This document shows, one piece after another, positions 1-8,253 of a stretch of DNA of 64,000 bases. Each line of letters begins with the position of its first letter. The stretch's first letter is position 1. The notes beneath the pieces were generated by a model. The model made no database searches. It saw only the letters and a program-made list of their open reading frames with translations, and was not told the origin of the DNA. Location: contig NZ_JFYV01000023.1 in assembly GCF_000632225.1 (NCBI RefSeq), positions 1 to 64,000 on the forward strand, in the 5' to 3' direction. The DNA is from Sphingomonas sp. RIT328 (GTDB lineage Bacteria; Pseudomonadota; Alphaproteobacteria; Sphingomonadales; Sphingomonadaceae). Made by a program: the position numbers and the translations under genes.

Positions 1-93
1 CCGGTGAACGGCGCCGCCCCGCCTGCGCCCCGCGCCGGTGCCGCCCCGGTCGCGCCGGTCGCGCCGGCCCCGGCGCCCACCCCGGCGCGCTGA
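1..93 (+). CDS. Partial CDS, C-terminal Ala/Pro-rich tail
   Basis: The open frame enters from the left edge and ends at TGA 91-93. The visible 30 residues are almost all Ala, Pro, Val and Gly with two Arg, ending PAPTPAR. Such tails occur on periplasmic or envelope proteins, but nothing visible identifies the family. The upstream part lies outside the window. That the frame is coding is likely from its composition and clean stop, but not proven. Confidence 0.45.
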   Translation, partial: PVNGAAPPAPRAGAAPVAPVAPAPAPTPAR

Positions 94-102
94 GCCAGCG
101 GT

Positions 103-143
103 AAAAAAAACGCTCCCGTCGTCGTTCAGTGGCGACGGGAGCG
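103..143 (-). terminator. Rho-independent terminator of the 170..436 gene
   Basis: A perfect 11-bp stem (111-121 pairs with 133-143, loop 122-132) is followed on the minus strand by eight T residues (A-run at 103-110). It lies 26 bp past the stop codon of the minus-strand gene, where a terminator is expected. Confidence 0.85.
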
Positions 144-169
144 ACGTATCTACCGCGAAGGGACACGCT

Positions 170-436
170 TTACTTGGTCACGGCGTTTTCATTGCCGACC
201 GCTTCGTCGGTGTCGTCGTCGCCGGTGCCCGAATAGTCGATATGGCTCTGCCCGCCATGGCCGAGGAAGCCGCCGCCGACATCGTCCTGCTTGCCCTTGC
301 CGGTGTGCGGATTGGGGTAGGCGCCGCCGCTGCTTTCGCTGTCGCCCTTGCCCGAAGGCCATTCGACACCGTCGTCCTGTTTGGCCTTTTCGGCGTGATT
401 CGGGTCGATCGCCTGCATCGGTTGTTTGTCGGTCAC
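170..436 (-). CDS. Small acidic hypothetical protein (88 aa)
   Basis: GTG start at 436 is chosen because AAGGAG (444-449) sits 7 nt upstream; an in-frame extension to 544 lacks such support. The product is hydrophilic, with Asp, Gly and Lys in excess and neither signal peptide nor membrane segment. Two motif-like stretches stand out, AYPNPHTGKGKQDD and FLGHGGQSHIDYSG, and the C-terminus is Asp/Glu-rich. It resembles small conserved sphingomonad proteins of unknown function, from memory rather than a search. It is divergent from the DnaJ-like gene and has its own terminator, so it is monocistronic. Confidence 0.7.
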   Translation of the reverse strand: MTDKQPMQAIDPNHAEKAKQDDGVEWPSGKGDSESSGGAYPNPHTGKGKQDDVGGGFLGHGGQSHIDYSGTGDDDTDEAVGNENAVTK

Positions 437-531
437 ATCGTATCTCCTTGAAAGACCCAACGATGCAGCGAGCGATTGCGTTGCGTCGCGCCCTCCCCCA
501 CATGGGTCCGTAATACACCAACGGGGACCCA

Positions 532-1467
532 ATGGCCGATCCATATCAAACCTTGGGCGTCGCGCGCGGCGCGTCCGAGGCGGACATCAAAAAGGCGTAC
601 CGCAAGCTCGCCAAGGAACTGCATCCCGACCGCAACAAGGACAACCCCAAAGCGTCCGAGCGGTTCAGCCAGGTCACCAACGCCTACGACCTGCTCAACG
701 ACAAGGACAAGCGCGCGAAGTTCGACCGCGGCGAGATCGACGGCGACGGCAACCCCGCCGCGCCCTTCGGCTTCGGCGGCGCGCGACCGGGCGGCGGCCG
801 CGCCGGATCGGCAGGCTTCAACAGCGCCGGCTATGAATTCGGCGCCGGCGGCGATCCGGACATGAGCGACATCTTCGAAGGGCTGTTCGGCGGCGGACAG
901 GCGCGGGGCGGCGGCTTTTCTAGCGGCTTTGGCCGGCGTGCGCAGCCCAAGGGCGCCAACGTCACCTATCGGCTGCAGGTGCCCTTCATCGACGCGGCGA
1001 CGCTCAGCCCGCAGCGCGTGACGCTCGGCGACGGCAAGACGATCGACCTCAAACTGCCCGCCGGGCTCGAAAGCGGCACGCAGATGAAGCTCGCCGGCAA
1101 GGGCGAGGCCGGGCCGGGCGGCGCCGGCGATGCGATCGTCGCCATCGAGGTGCAGCCGCACCGTTTCTTCGAGCGCGACGGCGACGACGTACGGCTCGAC
1201 CTGCCGATCACGCTCAAGGAAGCGGTCGCCGGCGGCACCGTGCGCGTGCCGACCGTCGACAAGCCGGTGATGCTGACCATCCCCAAGGGCACCAGCTCGG
1301 GCAAGACGCTGCGGCTCAAGGGCAAGGGCTTTCACAAGAAGGACGGCACGCGCGGCGATCAGCTCGTCACGCTGCTGATCGACCTGCCGGCCGATGATGC
1401 AGCGCTGCAACAGTTCGTCGCCGGGTGGAACGACCCGCGGAACCCGCGAGCCGCCATGGGCGTCTGA
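532..1467 (+). CDS. DnaJ-like co-chaperone (CbpA/DnaJ C-terminal type)
   Basis: 311 aa. The N-terminal J domain (about residues 3-70) carries the HPD motif at 31-33, which stimulates DnaK ATPase. A Gly/Phe/Ala-rich linker (about 75-145) follows, then a DnaJ C-terminal substrate-binding region (about 150-300). The Cys-rich zinc finger of true DnaJ is absent, giving the type II/CbpA layout. It is the first gene of a rightward run; the next gene starts only 7 bp after its stop. A cytosolic role in folding with DnaK is inferred from the family. Confidence 0.9.
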   Translation: MADPYQTLGVARGASEADIKKAYRKLAKELHPDRNKDNPKASERFSQVTNAYDLLNDKDKRAKFDRGEIDGDGNPAAPFGFGGARPGGGRAGSAGFNSAGYEFGAGGDPDMSDIFEGLFGGGQARGGGFSSGFGRRAQPKGANVTYRLQVPFIDAATLSPQRVTLGDGKTIDLKLPAGLESGTQMKLAGKGEAGPGGAGDAIVAIEVQPHRFFERDGDDVRLDLPITLKEAVAGGTVRVPTVDKPVMLTIPKGTSSGKTLRLKGKGFHKKDGTRGDQLVTLLIDLPADDAALQQFVAGWNDPRNPRAAMGV

Positions 1468-1474
1468 CGCGGTC

Positions 1475-2419
1475 GTGACCGAAACGAATGTCCTTACCCC
1501 CGAGGCGCGCGCGCATCATCGCGCGCGCCACCAGCTCGCCAAGCTGAAACCCGGCCCCGCGGCGTGGGAGATTACCAAGCGCGCCGCCTATGGCGTGTTC
1601 ACCGATGGCTTCATCCACGCCGGCAATCTCGCCTATCTGGCACTGATGACGGTGTTCCCGTTCTTCATCACCGCCGCGGCGGTGCTGTCGCTGCTCGGGC
1701 AGAGCGCCGAGACGCAGCGGGCGGTCGCCTCGTTCCTCCACGTGCTGCCGCCCGATGTCGCCGATATCCTGCGCAAGCCGATCGCGGACGTGCTGCTCGC
1801 GCGGACGGGATCGCTGCTGTGGCTGGGCGGGCTGGTCGGATTGTGGACGGTCGGCAGCTTCGTCGAGACGATCCGCGACATTTTCCATCGCGCTTATGGC
1901 GTCAAGGCAAGCGTGCCGTTCTGGCGGTCGCGCCTCTCGTCGTCGGGCGTCATCATCCTGTCGGTGATCATCGCGCTGCTCAGCTTCCTCGTCCAGGGCA
2001 TCCTGACCGCGGCGGAACAGTTCATCTACCGTCTGCTCCCCTTTGCGGAAGGGCTCGCCGGATGGGTCGGCCTGTCGCGGATCATCCCGGGGCTGGTGAT
2101 GTTCGGCGCGCTCTATCTGCTCTTCTATTCGGTGACGCCGTCCAAATATCGTTATACCGACTGCCGCAAATGGCCGGGTGCGGCGTTCACCACGGTCTGG
2201 TGGGTCGGGATGACGACGCTGCTGCCATGGGTGCTGGGGCATCTCGGCGGCTATGACATGACCTATGGCAGCCTGGCCGGGGTCGTCGTGATGCTGTTGT
2301 TTTTCTACCTGATCGGATTGGGACTGGTGTTCGGCGCGCATCTCAACGCGGCACTGGCGGAACCCCCCGAACCGGCGCTACAGGGGCAATCGGTGACAGA
2401 AAAGGCGAAGACGGCGTGA
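1475..2419 (+). CDS. YihY/virulence factor BrkB family membrane protein
   Basis: 314 aa from GTG 1475, the first plausible start after the dnaJ-like stop. Several hydrophobic segments are visible, for example around YLALMTVFPFFITAAAVLSL and VVVMLLFFYLIGLGLVFGAH. The pattern GNLAYLALMTVFPF near the N-terminus is typical of YihY (once misnamed RNase BN). Inner-membrane location is expected; the biochemical function of the family is not settled. The stop overlaps the fabI start by 4 bp, so co-translation is likely. Confidence 0.88.
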   Translation: MTETNVLTPEARAHHRARHQLAKLKPGPAAWEITKRAAYGVFTDGFIHAGNLAYLALMTVFPFFITAAAVLSLLGQSAETQRAVASFLHVLPPDVADILRKPIADVLLARTGSLLWLGGLVGLWTVGSFVETIRDIFHRAYGVKASVPFWRSRLSSSGVIILSVIIALLSFLVQGILTAAEQFIYRLLPFAEGLAGWVGLSRIIPGLVMFGALYLLFYSVTPSKYRYTDCRKWPGAAFTTVWWVGMTTLLPWVLGHLGGYDMTYGSLAGVVVMLLFFYLIGLGLVFGAHLNAALAEPPEPALQGQSVTEKAKTA

Positions 2420-3219
2420 CGGGTTTGATGGCGGGCAAGCGTGGGTTGATCATGGGGCTGGCGAACGACAAGTCGCTCGCTTGGGGCATTGCCAAACACC
2501 TGTCCGAACATGGCGCCGAACTCGCTTTCTCCTATCAGGGCGCGGCGATGGAGAAGCGCGTCCGGCCGCTCGCCGAACAGCTCGGCGTCGCGCGACTGTT
2601 CGATTGCGACGTCGCCGACATGGCGGCGCTCGACGCGACCTTCGATGCGCTCAAGGCGGAATGGCCGACGATCGATTTCGTCGTCCATGCGATCGGCTTC
2701 TCCGACAAGTCGCAGCTGCGCGGCCGTTATTACGACACGACGCTCGACAATTTCCTGATGACGATGAACATCTCGGCCTATTCGCTGGTCGCGGTGGCGC
2801 AGCGCGCGCGCGCGATGATGCCGGACGGCGGCGCGATCCTGACGCTGACCTATTACGGCGCCGAGAAGGTCATCCCGCATTACAACGTGATGGGCGTCGC
2901 CAAGGCGGCTCTGGAGACCAGCGTCAAATATCTCGCGGTCGATCTCGGCCCCGACAATATCCGCATCAACGCGATCTCCGCCGGGCCGATCCAGACGCTG
3001 GCGGCGCGCGGCATCGGCGACTTCAACTATATCCTCAAGTGGAACGAGCTCAACGCGCCGCTCCGCCGCACCGTGACGATCGAGGATGTCGGCGGCGCCG
3101 GCCTGTACATGCTGTCCGACCTGTCGGCGGGCGTGACCGGCGAGATCCACCATGTCGACGCGGGCTATAACGTCATCGGCATGAAGGCGGAGGACGCCCC
3201 GGATATCGCGCTGGCGTAA
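2416..3219 (+). CDS. fabI: Enoyl-[acyl-carrier-protein] reductase (NADH), FabI
   Basis: 267 aa. This is an SDR-superfamily enzyme that reduces trans-2-enoyl-ACP in the last step of fatty acid elongation. The FabI-type Y-x6-K pair is present as Tyr156 and Lys163, with Tyr146 upstream, and the loop PIQTLAARGI is characteristic of FabI. GTG 2416 overlaps the yihY stop (GTGA); an ATG at 2428 is an alternative. It is a likely triclosan target by family knowledge. It lies upstream of aroC but is separated from it by two small genes. Confidence 0.95.
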   Translation: MTGLMAGKRGLIMGLANDKSLAWGIAKHLSEHGAELAFSYQGAAMEKRVRPLAEQLGVARLFDCDVADMAALDATFDALKAEWPTIDFVVHAIGFSDKSQLRGRYYDTTLDNFLMTMNISAYSLVAVAQRARAMMPDGGAILTLTYYGAEKVIPHYNVMGVAKAALETSVKYLAVDLGPDNIRINAISAGPIQTLAARGIGDFNYILKWNELNAPLRRTVTIEDVGGAGLYMLSDLSAGVTGEIHHVDAGYNVIGMKAEDAPDIALA

Positions 3220-3229
3220 GACGACGGCG

Positions 3230-3490
3230 GTGCCGGTCGTCTTCGTCGATCGCGGATGGCGGTTCCACTTCTACTCCAATGAAGGTGACCCGCGCGAGCC
3301 GATCCACGTCCATGTTGCCAAACGCGGCATCGGTGATGCGAAGCTCTGGCTGTATCCCGAGGTGACGTTGGCCGATAATCATGGACTGGACGCCCGCGCC
3401 CTGCGATGGATCATCGAGCAGGTCAGCCTTCGTCGACCTGAGATTACGAGCGCCTGGCATGAGCATTTCGGTACGCGCGACGAGCGTTGA
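3230..3490 (+). CDS. DUF4160 family small protein
   Basis: 86 aa from GTG 3230. The pattern FHFYSNEGDPREPIHVHV followed by a short helix-rich region is that of DUF4160. The function is unknown. Its 3' end overlaps the next gene (DUF2442) by 32 bp in another frame, the usual arrangement of this pair. Such pairs have the look of two-gene toxin-antitoxin modules, but this is inference. Codons with A/T third positions (aat, gaa, ggt, gtt) are commoner than in fabI and aroC, consistent with insertion into the operon. Confidence 0.75.
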   Translation: MPVVFVDRGWRFHFYSNEGDPREPIHVHVAKRGIGDAKLWLYPEVTLADNHGLDARALRWIIEQVSLRRPEITSAWHEHFGTRDER

Positions 3491-3713
3491 GTTCGATGAC
3501 GATCAGATGTGGGTCCGCCTCGACGATGGCCGCACCCTGGGCGTGCCGCTCGCCTGGTATCCCCGGCTGCTGCACGGATCGGCGGCGGATCGCGACAAGG
3601 TGTGGATCAGCCCCAGCGGTCTGCACTGGGACGAGCTCGACGAGGATATCTCGGTCGCGGGCTTGCTCGCCGGTCGCGGCCACATGACCCAGGCAAAGCG
3701 TAGCGCCGCATGA
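3459..3713 (+). CDS. DUF2442 family small protein
   Basis: 84 aa from ATG 3459; the longer frame from 3381 is rejected because it would run far into the DUF4160 gene. Family features are a short beta-rich start ([20 protein letters not shown]), the PLAWYPRLL segment, and a C-terminal [19 protein letters not shown]2442 proteins often neighbour DUF4160 and are of unknown function; an antitoxin or DNA-binding role is only a hypothesis. The stop overlaps the aroC ATG, so aroC translation may be coupled to this gene. Confidence 0.78.
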   Translation: MSISVRATSVEFDDDQMWVRLDDGRTLGVPLAWYPRLLHGSAADRDKVWISPSGLHWDELDEDISVAGLLAGRGHMTQAKRSAA

Positions 3714-4780
3714 GCATCAACAGCTTCGGGCATCTGTTCCGCTTCACCACCTGGGGCGAAAGCCATGGTCCGGCGATCGGCGCGGTGGTCGACGGCTGCC
3801 CGCCGGGGATCGCGCTCGGCGAGGCGGACATCCAGCCGTGGCTCGACAAGCGCCGCCCCGGCACCTCGCGCTTCACGACGCAGCGGCGCGAGCCCGATCA
3901 GGTGCGCATCCTGTCCGGCGTGTTCGAGGGGCGGACGACCGGTACGCCGATCAGCCTGATGATCGAGAACGTCGACCAGCGATCGAAGGATTATTCCGAG
4001 GTCGCCAAGGCTTATCGCCCCGGCCATGCCGATTATGCCTATGACGCCAAATACGGCCTGCGGGATCATCGCGGCGGCGGTCGTTCCTCGGCGCGCGAGA
4101 CGGCGTCGCGTGTCGCCGCCGGCGCGGTGGCGCGAGCGGTGATCCCGCAGGTGCGCATCCGCGGCTGGGTCGAGGCGATCGGTGGCGATGCCATCGATTA
4201 TGCTGCGTTTGACGACGCGGCGATCGATGCCAACCCCTTCTTCTGCCCCGACGCCGCCGCGGCCGCACGCTGGGAGGCGCTGGTCGATAGCGCGCGCAAG
4301 GCGGGTTCGTCGCTCGGCGCGGTGGTCGCGTGCGAGGCGACCGGGGTGCCGGCCGGCTGGGGCGCGCCGCTCTATGCCAAGCTCGACGCCGAGCTGGCGC
4401 ATGCCTGTATGGGGATCAATGCGGTCAAGGGCGTCGAGATCGGCGACGGCTTCGCCGCCGCGGCGCTGACCGGCGAGGCGAATGCCGATGCGATGCGGCC
4501 GGGCGCCGACGGTCCCGATTTCCTCGCCAACCATGCCGGCGGGATCACCGGCGGCATCGCCACCGGCCAGCCGATCCGGCTGCGCGTCGCGTTCAAGCCG
4601 ACCAGTTCGATCCTCATCCCGGTACCGACGATCGACCGCAGCGGCGCGGCGGCGGATATCGCCACCAAGGGCCGTCACGACCCCTGCGTCGGCATCCGCG
4701 GCGTACCCGTGGTCGAGGCGATGATCGCCCTAGTACTTGCCGACCAGGCGTTGCTGCATCGCGGCCAGACGGGGCGCTGA
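3710..4780 (+). CDS. aroC: Chorismate synthase
   Basis: 356 aa, the usual length. It converts 5-enolpyruvylshikimate-3-phosphate to chorismate with reduced FMN, the last shikimate-pathway step. Signatures are [12 protein letters not shown] near the N-terminus, the [18 protein letters not shown] stretch, and [13 protein letters not shown] near the C-terminus. ATG 3710 overlaps the DUF2442 stop. It ends the run of genes that begins with the DnaJ-like gene. Confidence 0.96.
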   Translation: MSINSFGHLFRFTTWGESHGPAIGAVVDGCPPGIALGEADIQPWLDKRRPGTSRFTTQRREPDQVRILSGVFEGRTTGTPISLMIENVDQRSKDYSEVAKAYRPGHADYAYDAKYGLRDHRGGGRSSARETASRVAAGAVARAVIPQVRIRGWVEAIGGDAIDYAAFDDAAIDANPFFCPDAAAAARWEALVDSARKAGSSLGAVVACEATGVPAGWGAPLYAKLDAELAHACMGINAVKGVEIGDGFAAAALTGEANADAMRPGADGPDFLANHAGGITGGIATGQPIRLRVAFKPTSSILIPVPTIDRSGAAADIATKGRHDPCVGIRGVPVVEAMIALVLADQALLHRGQTGR

Positions 4781-4847
4781 AGGTTAATAAAACGGAACCC
4801 TCCCTGCATCGGCCCGTTGGGGGCGGACGACAAAGCAGGAGAGAACG

Positions 4848-5297
4848 ATGCGTAAGATCATTCCGCTGATGGCCGCCGCGATGCTGATCCCCGCCGCAGC
4901 CTATGCCCAGACGACGACCGGCGGCACCGCTGGCGGCACGATGGGCGGCAGCACCTCGGGCAGCATGGGCACGATGGGCGGCAGCACGACCGGTACGATG
5001 GGCGGTCAGACGACCACCTCGCCGACCGATTCGACGATGTCGAGCGGCACCACGACGCAGAGCCGTTCGTCGCGCAAGTCGCGCAGCACCCGTAGCGGTC
5101 GCACGACCGGTTCGGGCAGCATGAGCGGCTCGACCACCGGCACGATGGGCACCACCGATACGATGGGCGGCACGACCGGCACCGGCACCGGCTCGACCAC
5201 GGGCACGATGGGCGGCACCACCGACACGATGGGCGGCACGTCGACCACCGGGACGATGGGCGGCACCACCACGGGTGGGACCGCCACCCCGCAATAA
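4848..5297 (+). CDS. Secreted Thr/Gly/Ser/Met low-complexity protein
   Basis: 149 aa. The N-terminus MRKIIPLMAAAMLIPAAAYA is a clear Sec signal peptide with an AYA cleavage site. The mature part is built almost wholly from degenerate repeats of the type GGTMGGSTSGSMGTMGGST and GTGSTTGTMGGTTDTMGG. A short basic island, RSSRKSRSTRSGR, lies in the middle. No catalytic domain is visible. A periplasmic or surface structural role is possible, but the function is unknown. A leading GGAGAGA ribosome site precedes ATG 4848. A strong terminator (5322-5350) follows. Confidence 0.75.
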   Translation: MRKIIPLMAAAMLIPAAAYAQTTTGGTAGGTMGGSTSGSMGTMGGSTTGTMGGQTTTSPTDSTMSSGTTTQSRSSRKSRSTRSGRTTGSGSMSGSTTGTMGTTDTMGGTTGTGTGSTTGTMGGTTDTMGGTSTTGTMGGTTTGGTATPQ

Positions 5298-5321
5298 GCT
5301 TTTCGAAGCTGCGAACAAAAG

Positions 5322-5350
5322 GCCGGGCGGGTCACACCGCCCGGCTTTTT
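5322..5350. terminator. Bidirectional intrinsic terminator
   Basis: A perfect 9-bp GC stem (5322-5330 with 5337-5345, loop GTCACA) is flanked by T5 on the right and A4 on the left. It sits between the convergent repeat-protein gene and purA and can serve both. Confidence 0.85.
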
Positions 5351-5361
5351 CGTGTCCGCCG

Positions 5362-6651
5362 TCAGTCGGCGAACGGATCGCGGACGAGGATCGTGTCCTC
5401 GCGTTCCGGGCTGGTCGACACGAGGGCGACCGGGCAGCGGATCAGCTCCTCGACGCGGCGGATATACTTGATCGCCTGCGCCGGCAGATCGGCCCAGCTC
5501 CGTGCCCCGGCTGTCGACTCCTGCCAGCCTTCCATCTCTTCGTAGACCGGCTCGACCGCCGCCTGATCTGCGGCATGCGCCGGGAAATAGTCGAGCGCCT
5601 CGCCGTTGAGGCGATAGCCGGTGCAGATCTTGATCGTCTCAAAGCCGTCGAGCACGTCGATCTTGGTCAGCGCGATGCCGGTGATGCCGCCGACCGCCGC
5701 CGACTGGCGCAGCAGGACCGTGTCGATCCAGCCGCAACGCCGCTTGCGCCCCGTCACCGTACCGAATTCATGGCCGCGCTGGCCGAGCCGCTCGCCGGTC
5801 TCGTCCTCCAGCTCGGTCGGGAACGGCCCCGACCCGACGCGGGTGGTATAGGCCTTGGCGATGCCGAGCACGAAGCCGACCGCCGCCGGCCCCAGCCCCG
5901 ATCCGCCCGCCGCCGTACCGGCGATCGTGTTGGACGAGGTGACGAAGGGATAGGTGCCGTGATCGACATCGAGCAGCACGCCCTGCGCGCCTTCGAACAG
6001 GATACGCTTGCCGCGGCCCTTCGCCTCGTTGAGGTCGCGCCATACCGGCTTGGCGAACGGCAGCACGAACCCGGCGATCTCGCGCAGTTCGGCGAGCAGC
6101 GCGGCGCGATCGATCGCGGGCGAGCCGAACCCCGCGCGCAGCGCGTCGTGATGTGCGAGCAGCCGGTCGAGCTGCGGCCCGAGATCGTCGAGATGCGCCA
6201 GATCGCAGACGCGGATCGCGCGCCGGCCGACCTTGTCCTCATAGGCCGGGCCGATGCCGCGACGGGTGGTGCCGATCTTGCCCGCGCCGCTCGCATCCTC
6301 GCGCAGGGCGTCGAGGTCGCGGTGGAGCGGCAGGATCAGCGCGCAGGTGTCGGCGATGCGCAGCGTCTCGGGCGTCGCGGTGACGCCCTGCGCCGCCAGC
6401 CGCTCGATCTCCGCCTTGAGCGCCCAGGGGTCGAGCACGACGCCGTTGCCGATCACGCTCGGCGTGCCGCGGACGATGCCCGAGGGCAGCAGCGACAGCT
6501 TGTAGACATTGTCGCCGACGACGAGCGTATGGCCGGCGTTATGGCCGCCCTGGAAGCGCACCACCATATCGGCGCGCTCGGCGAGCCAGTCGACGATCTT
6601 GCCCTTGCCTTCGTCGCCCCATTGCGCGCCGATGACTGCTACATTGGCCAT
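5362..6651 (-). CDS. purA: Adenylosuccinate synthetase
   Basis: 429 aa, the family's normal length. It makes adenylosuccinate from IMP, Asp and GTP. The signature [11 protein letters not shown] occupies residues 8-18, with catalytic Asp13 and His41 (GGHNAGHT). The threonine-rich IMP loop ([15 protein letters not shown]) and the GTP-binding LTKIDVL are also visible. ATG 6651 is chosen over the in-frame extension to 6711 because homologous proteins begin [17 protein letters not shown]. It lies downstream of hisZ, 211 bp away. Confidence 0.96.
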   Translation of the reverse strand: MANVAVIGAQWGDEGKGKIVDWLAERADMVVRFQGGHNAGHTLVVGDNVYKLSLLPSGIVRGTPSVIGNGVVLDPWALKAEIERLAAQGVTATPETLRIADTCALILPLHRDLDALREDASGAGKIGTTRRGIGPAYEDKVGRRAIRVCDLAHLDDLGPQLDRLLAHHDALRAGFGSPAIDRAALLAELREIAGFVLPFAKPVWRDLNEAKGRGKRILFEGAQGVLLDVDHGTYPFVTSSNTIAGTAAGGSGLGPAAVGFVLGIAKAYTTRVGSGPFPTELEDETGERLGQRGHEFGTVTGRKRRCGWIDTVLLRQSAAVGGITGIALTKIDVLDGFETIKICTGYRLNGEALDYFPAHAADQAAVEPVYEEMEGWQESTAGARSWADLPAQAIKYIRRVEELIRCPVALVSTSPEREDTILVRDPFAD

Positions 6652-6803
6652 GGATACAGGTCTCCGCCTGCCGGCGTTGATCCGTGCGCCCTTCGACAGG
6701 ACTCGGCACACGAACGGTCCTGAGATGCCGCGCGCCTACCGGCGCGCGCCGGCGGGGTCAACCGCTTGGCGGGAATTGAAGGCAGGAACGGTATGGCTCT
6801 GCC

Positions 6804-6842
6804 GTCGGTGACGGGACGAGCGCATTGCGTCCCGCCACCGAC
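6804..6842 (-). other. Strong hairpin between hisZ and purA
   Basis: Nested stems GTCGGTG/CACCGAC (6804-6810 with 6836-6842) and CGGGAC/GTCCCG (6812-6817 with 6829-6834) enclose an 11-nt loop, with one unpaired base on each side. It starts 20 bp beyond the hisZ stop. No T-run follows on the minus strand, so it may stabilise the hisZ mRNA end or act as a weak terminator. The rest of 6652-6862 shows no gene. Confidence 0.5.
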
Positions 6843-6862
6843 ACGTCACCAATGCGAGCCGA

Positions 6863-7963
6863 TCAGAGCGCCCGCGCCTCGCCATCGACATAGAGGTGCG
6901 TGCAGAGCTGTGCTTCCGGCGTGTCGCCCGCGGTCAGCGCCGCGACCGCGACCCAGCCGGCGGCACGCATCGCCGTCCCAGCCTCGGCCGGCGTGCCGAA
7001 CGGCAGGAACAGGCGGCGGCGATCGGCCGTGCCCGCGGTGGCGAGGATCGCATCGGCGTAGAGCGAGAAGCCGGTCGCCGCTTCCTCCGCACCGCCTTCG
7101 TGCATCACCGCATAGGTGCCGCCCCGCCCGACCTCGCGCGCCGCGCCGGCGATGAATAGCGAGAAGCCGAGCCACGACTGATATTCGAAGCCATGCCGCT
7201 CGGTCGGATCGAGCGTCAGCGTGACGTCCTCGCCCAGCCCCGCGGCGATCGCGGCGAGGCCGTCGAGCCGGCTGGCGAGCACCTGTCTGGTGTCGAAGGC
7301 GCGCAGCCGGGCGATGGCGCCGTCGAACGGACCCGCCGCCTCGATCAGCGGCAGATAGTCGGGCGCGATCGCCGCGACCGCACCGGCATCCTTGGCGTCG
7401 AGCCGCTCCTGGAGCAGCGCGATCCGCTCCGCGGCGACCGGCAACGGCCCGGCGGCGAGCGTGTCGATCAGATCGGGCAAGGTGAAGTCGATCGACAGGC
7501 CGCTCGCCCCCGCTGCGGTCAGCGCCGAGACGGCGACCGCCACCACCTCCTGCGCCGCAGCGATCGAATCGAGCCCGATCAGCTCGCAGCCGATCTGCCG
7601 CCATTCGCGCGCCGGGGCGAGTTCGGGGCTGCGCAGCTTGAGCACCGGCCCGGCATAGGACAAGCGCACCGGGCGCGGGTGGTGGCCCATGCGGGTCGCG
7701 GCGATCCGCGCGATCTGCGCGGTGACGTCGGGGCGGATCGCCAGCGTGCGCTGCGACACCGGATCGACGTAGCGCACCGCGTCGGTCAGCGCGCCGTCCT
7801 TGAGCCGCGAGCCCAAAGCATCGGCATATTCGACGAGCGGCGGATCGGCGCGCTCATAGCCATAGAGGCGCGCCGCTTCGAGCGCGCGGGCCTCGACGGC
7901 GGCGGCAGCATCGGCATGTGGCGGCAGCCGGTCGCGGAAGCCTTCGGGAAGCAGGGGTGTCAT
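6863..7963 (-). CDS. hisZ: ATP phosphoribosyltransferase regulatory subunit, HisZ
   Basis: 366 aa. It is a histidyl-tRNA-synthetase-like paralogue that forms the first histidine-pathway enzyme with short-form HisG. The N-terminus (LLPEGFRDRLPPHADAAAAVE) and class II-like blocks such as LAIRPDVTAQIARIAATR and REWRQIGCELIGLDS fit HisZ. It lacks the anticodon-binding domain of true HisRS. No hisG is adjacent, and the main his genes lie about 36 kb away at 43.2-47.0 kb. ATG 7963 fits the family start. Confidence 0.9.
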   Translation of the reverse strand: MTPLLPEGFRDRLPPHADAAAAVEARALEAARLYGYERADPPLVEYADALGSRLKDGALTDAVRYVDPVSQRTLAIRPDVTAQIARIAATRMGHHPRPVRLSYAGPVLKLRSPELAPAREWRQIGCELIGLDSIAAAQEVVAVAVSALTAAGASGLSIDFTLPDLIDTLAAGPLPVAAERIALLQERLDAKDAGAVAAIAPDYLPLIEAAGPFDGAIARLRAFDTRQVLASRLDGLAAIAAGLGEDVTLTLDPTERHGFEYQSWLGFSLFIAGAAREVGRGGTYAVMHEGGAEEAATGFSLYADAILATAGTADRRRLFLPFGTPAEAGTAMRAAGWVAVAALTAGDTPEAQLCTHLYVDGEARAL

Positions 7964-8253
7964 CGTAGCCGTCCCCTATCCGCGGGCGGGAACGGGGGCA
8001 ACGCCGGATCGCGTGCCCCCACCGCGGGTTGGCACGGATCGACGATCACCGTTGCGCGAATCCGGGTGGGGCAACGGGGTTCGCGCGGAGGCGCGGAGGG
8101 TTCGCCGGCGACGCACCGGCGACCGCGACGCCATGCCGCGGACGAACCGGCGCGTACCGCCCGGGCACAGCCGCCCCCGCGCCCACCGCGCTTCCGCGCG
8201 GACCGGTGGACCGCCGCGGCACAGCCGCGCCGGACACGGAGCGTCGACCGAAC
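7964..8253. repeat. Intergenic region with a CCTCCGCG-type repeat arm
   Basis: This gap between serA and hisZ holds no convincing gene. At 8079-8100 it carries one arm of the dispersed repeat (GTTCGCGCGGAGGCGCGG), differing by one base from the copies at 16.5 kb. GC-rich imperfect palindromes (CGCCGGCGACGCACCGGCG) follow. No facing second arm is clear here. Confidence 0.5.

Noticed and set aside
433..1410. Minus-strand frame opposite the DnaJ-like gene
   Set aside because: The plus-strand DnaJ-like protein has its HPD motif and complete domain order; the antisense frame has none.
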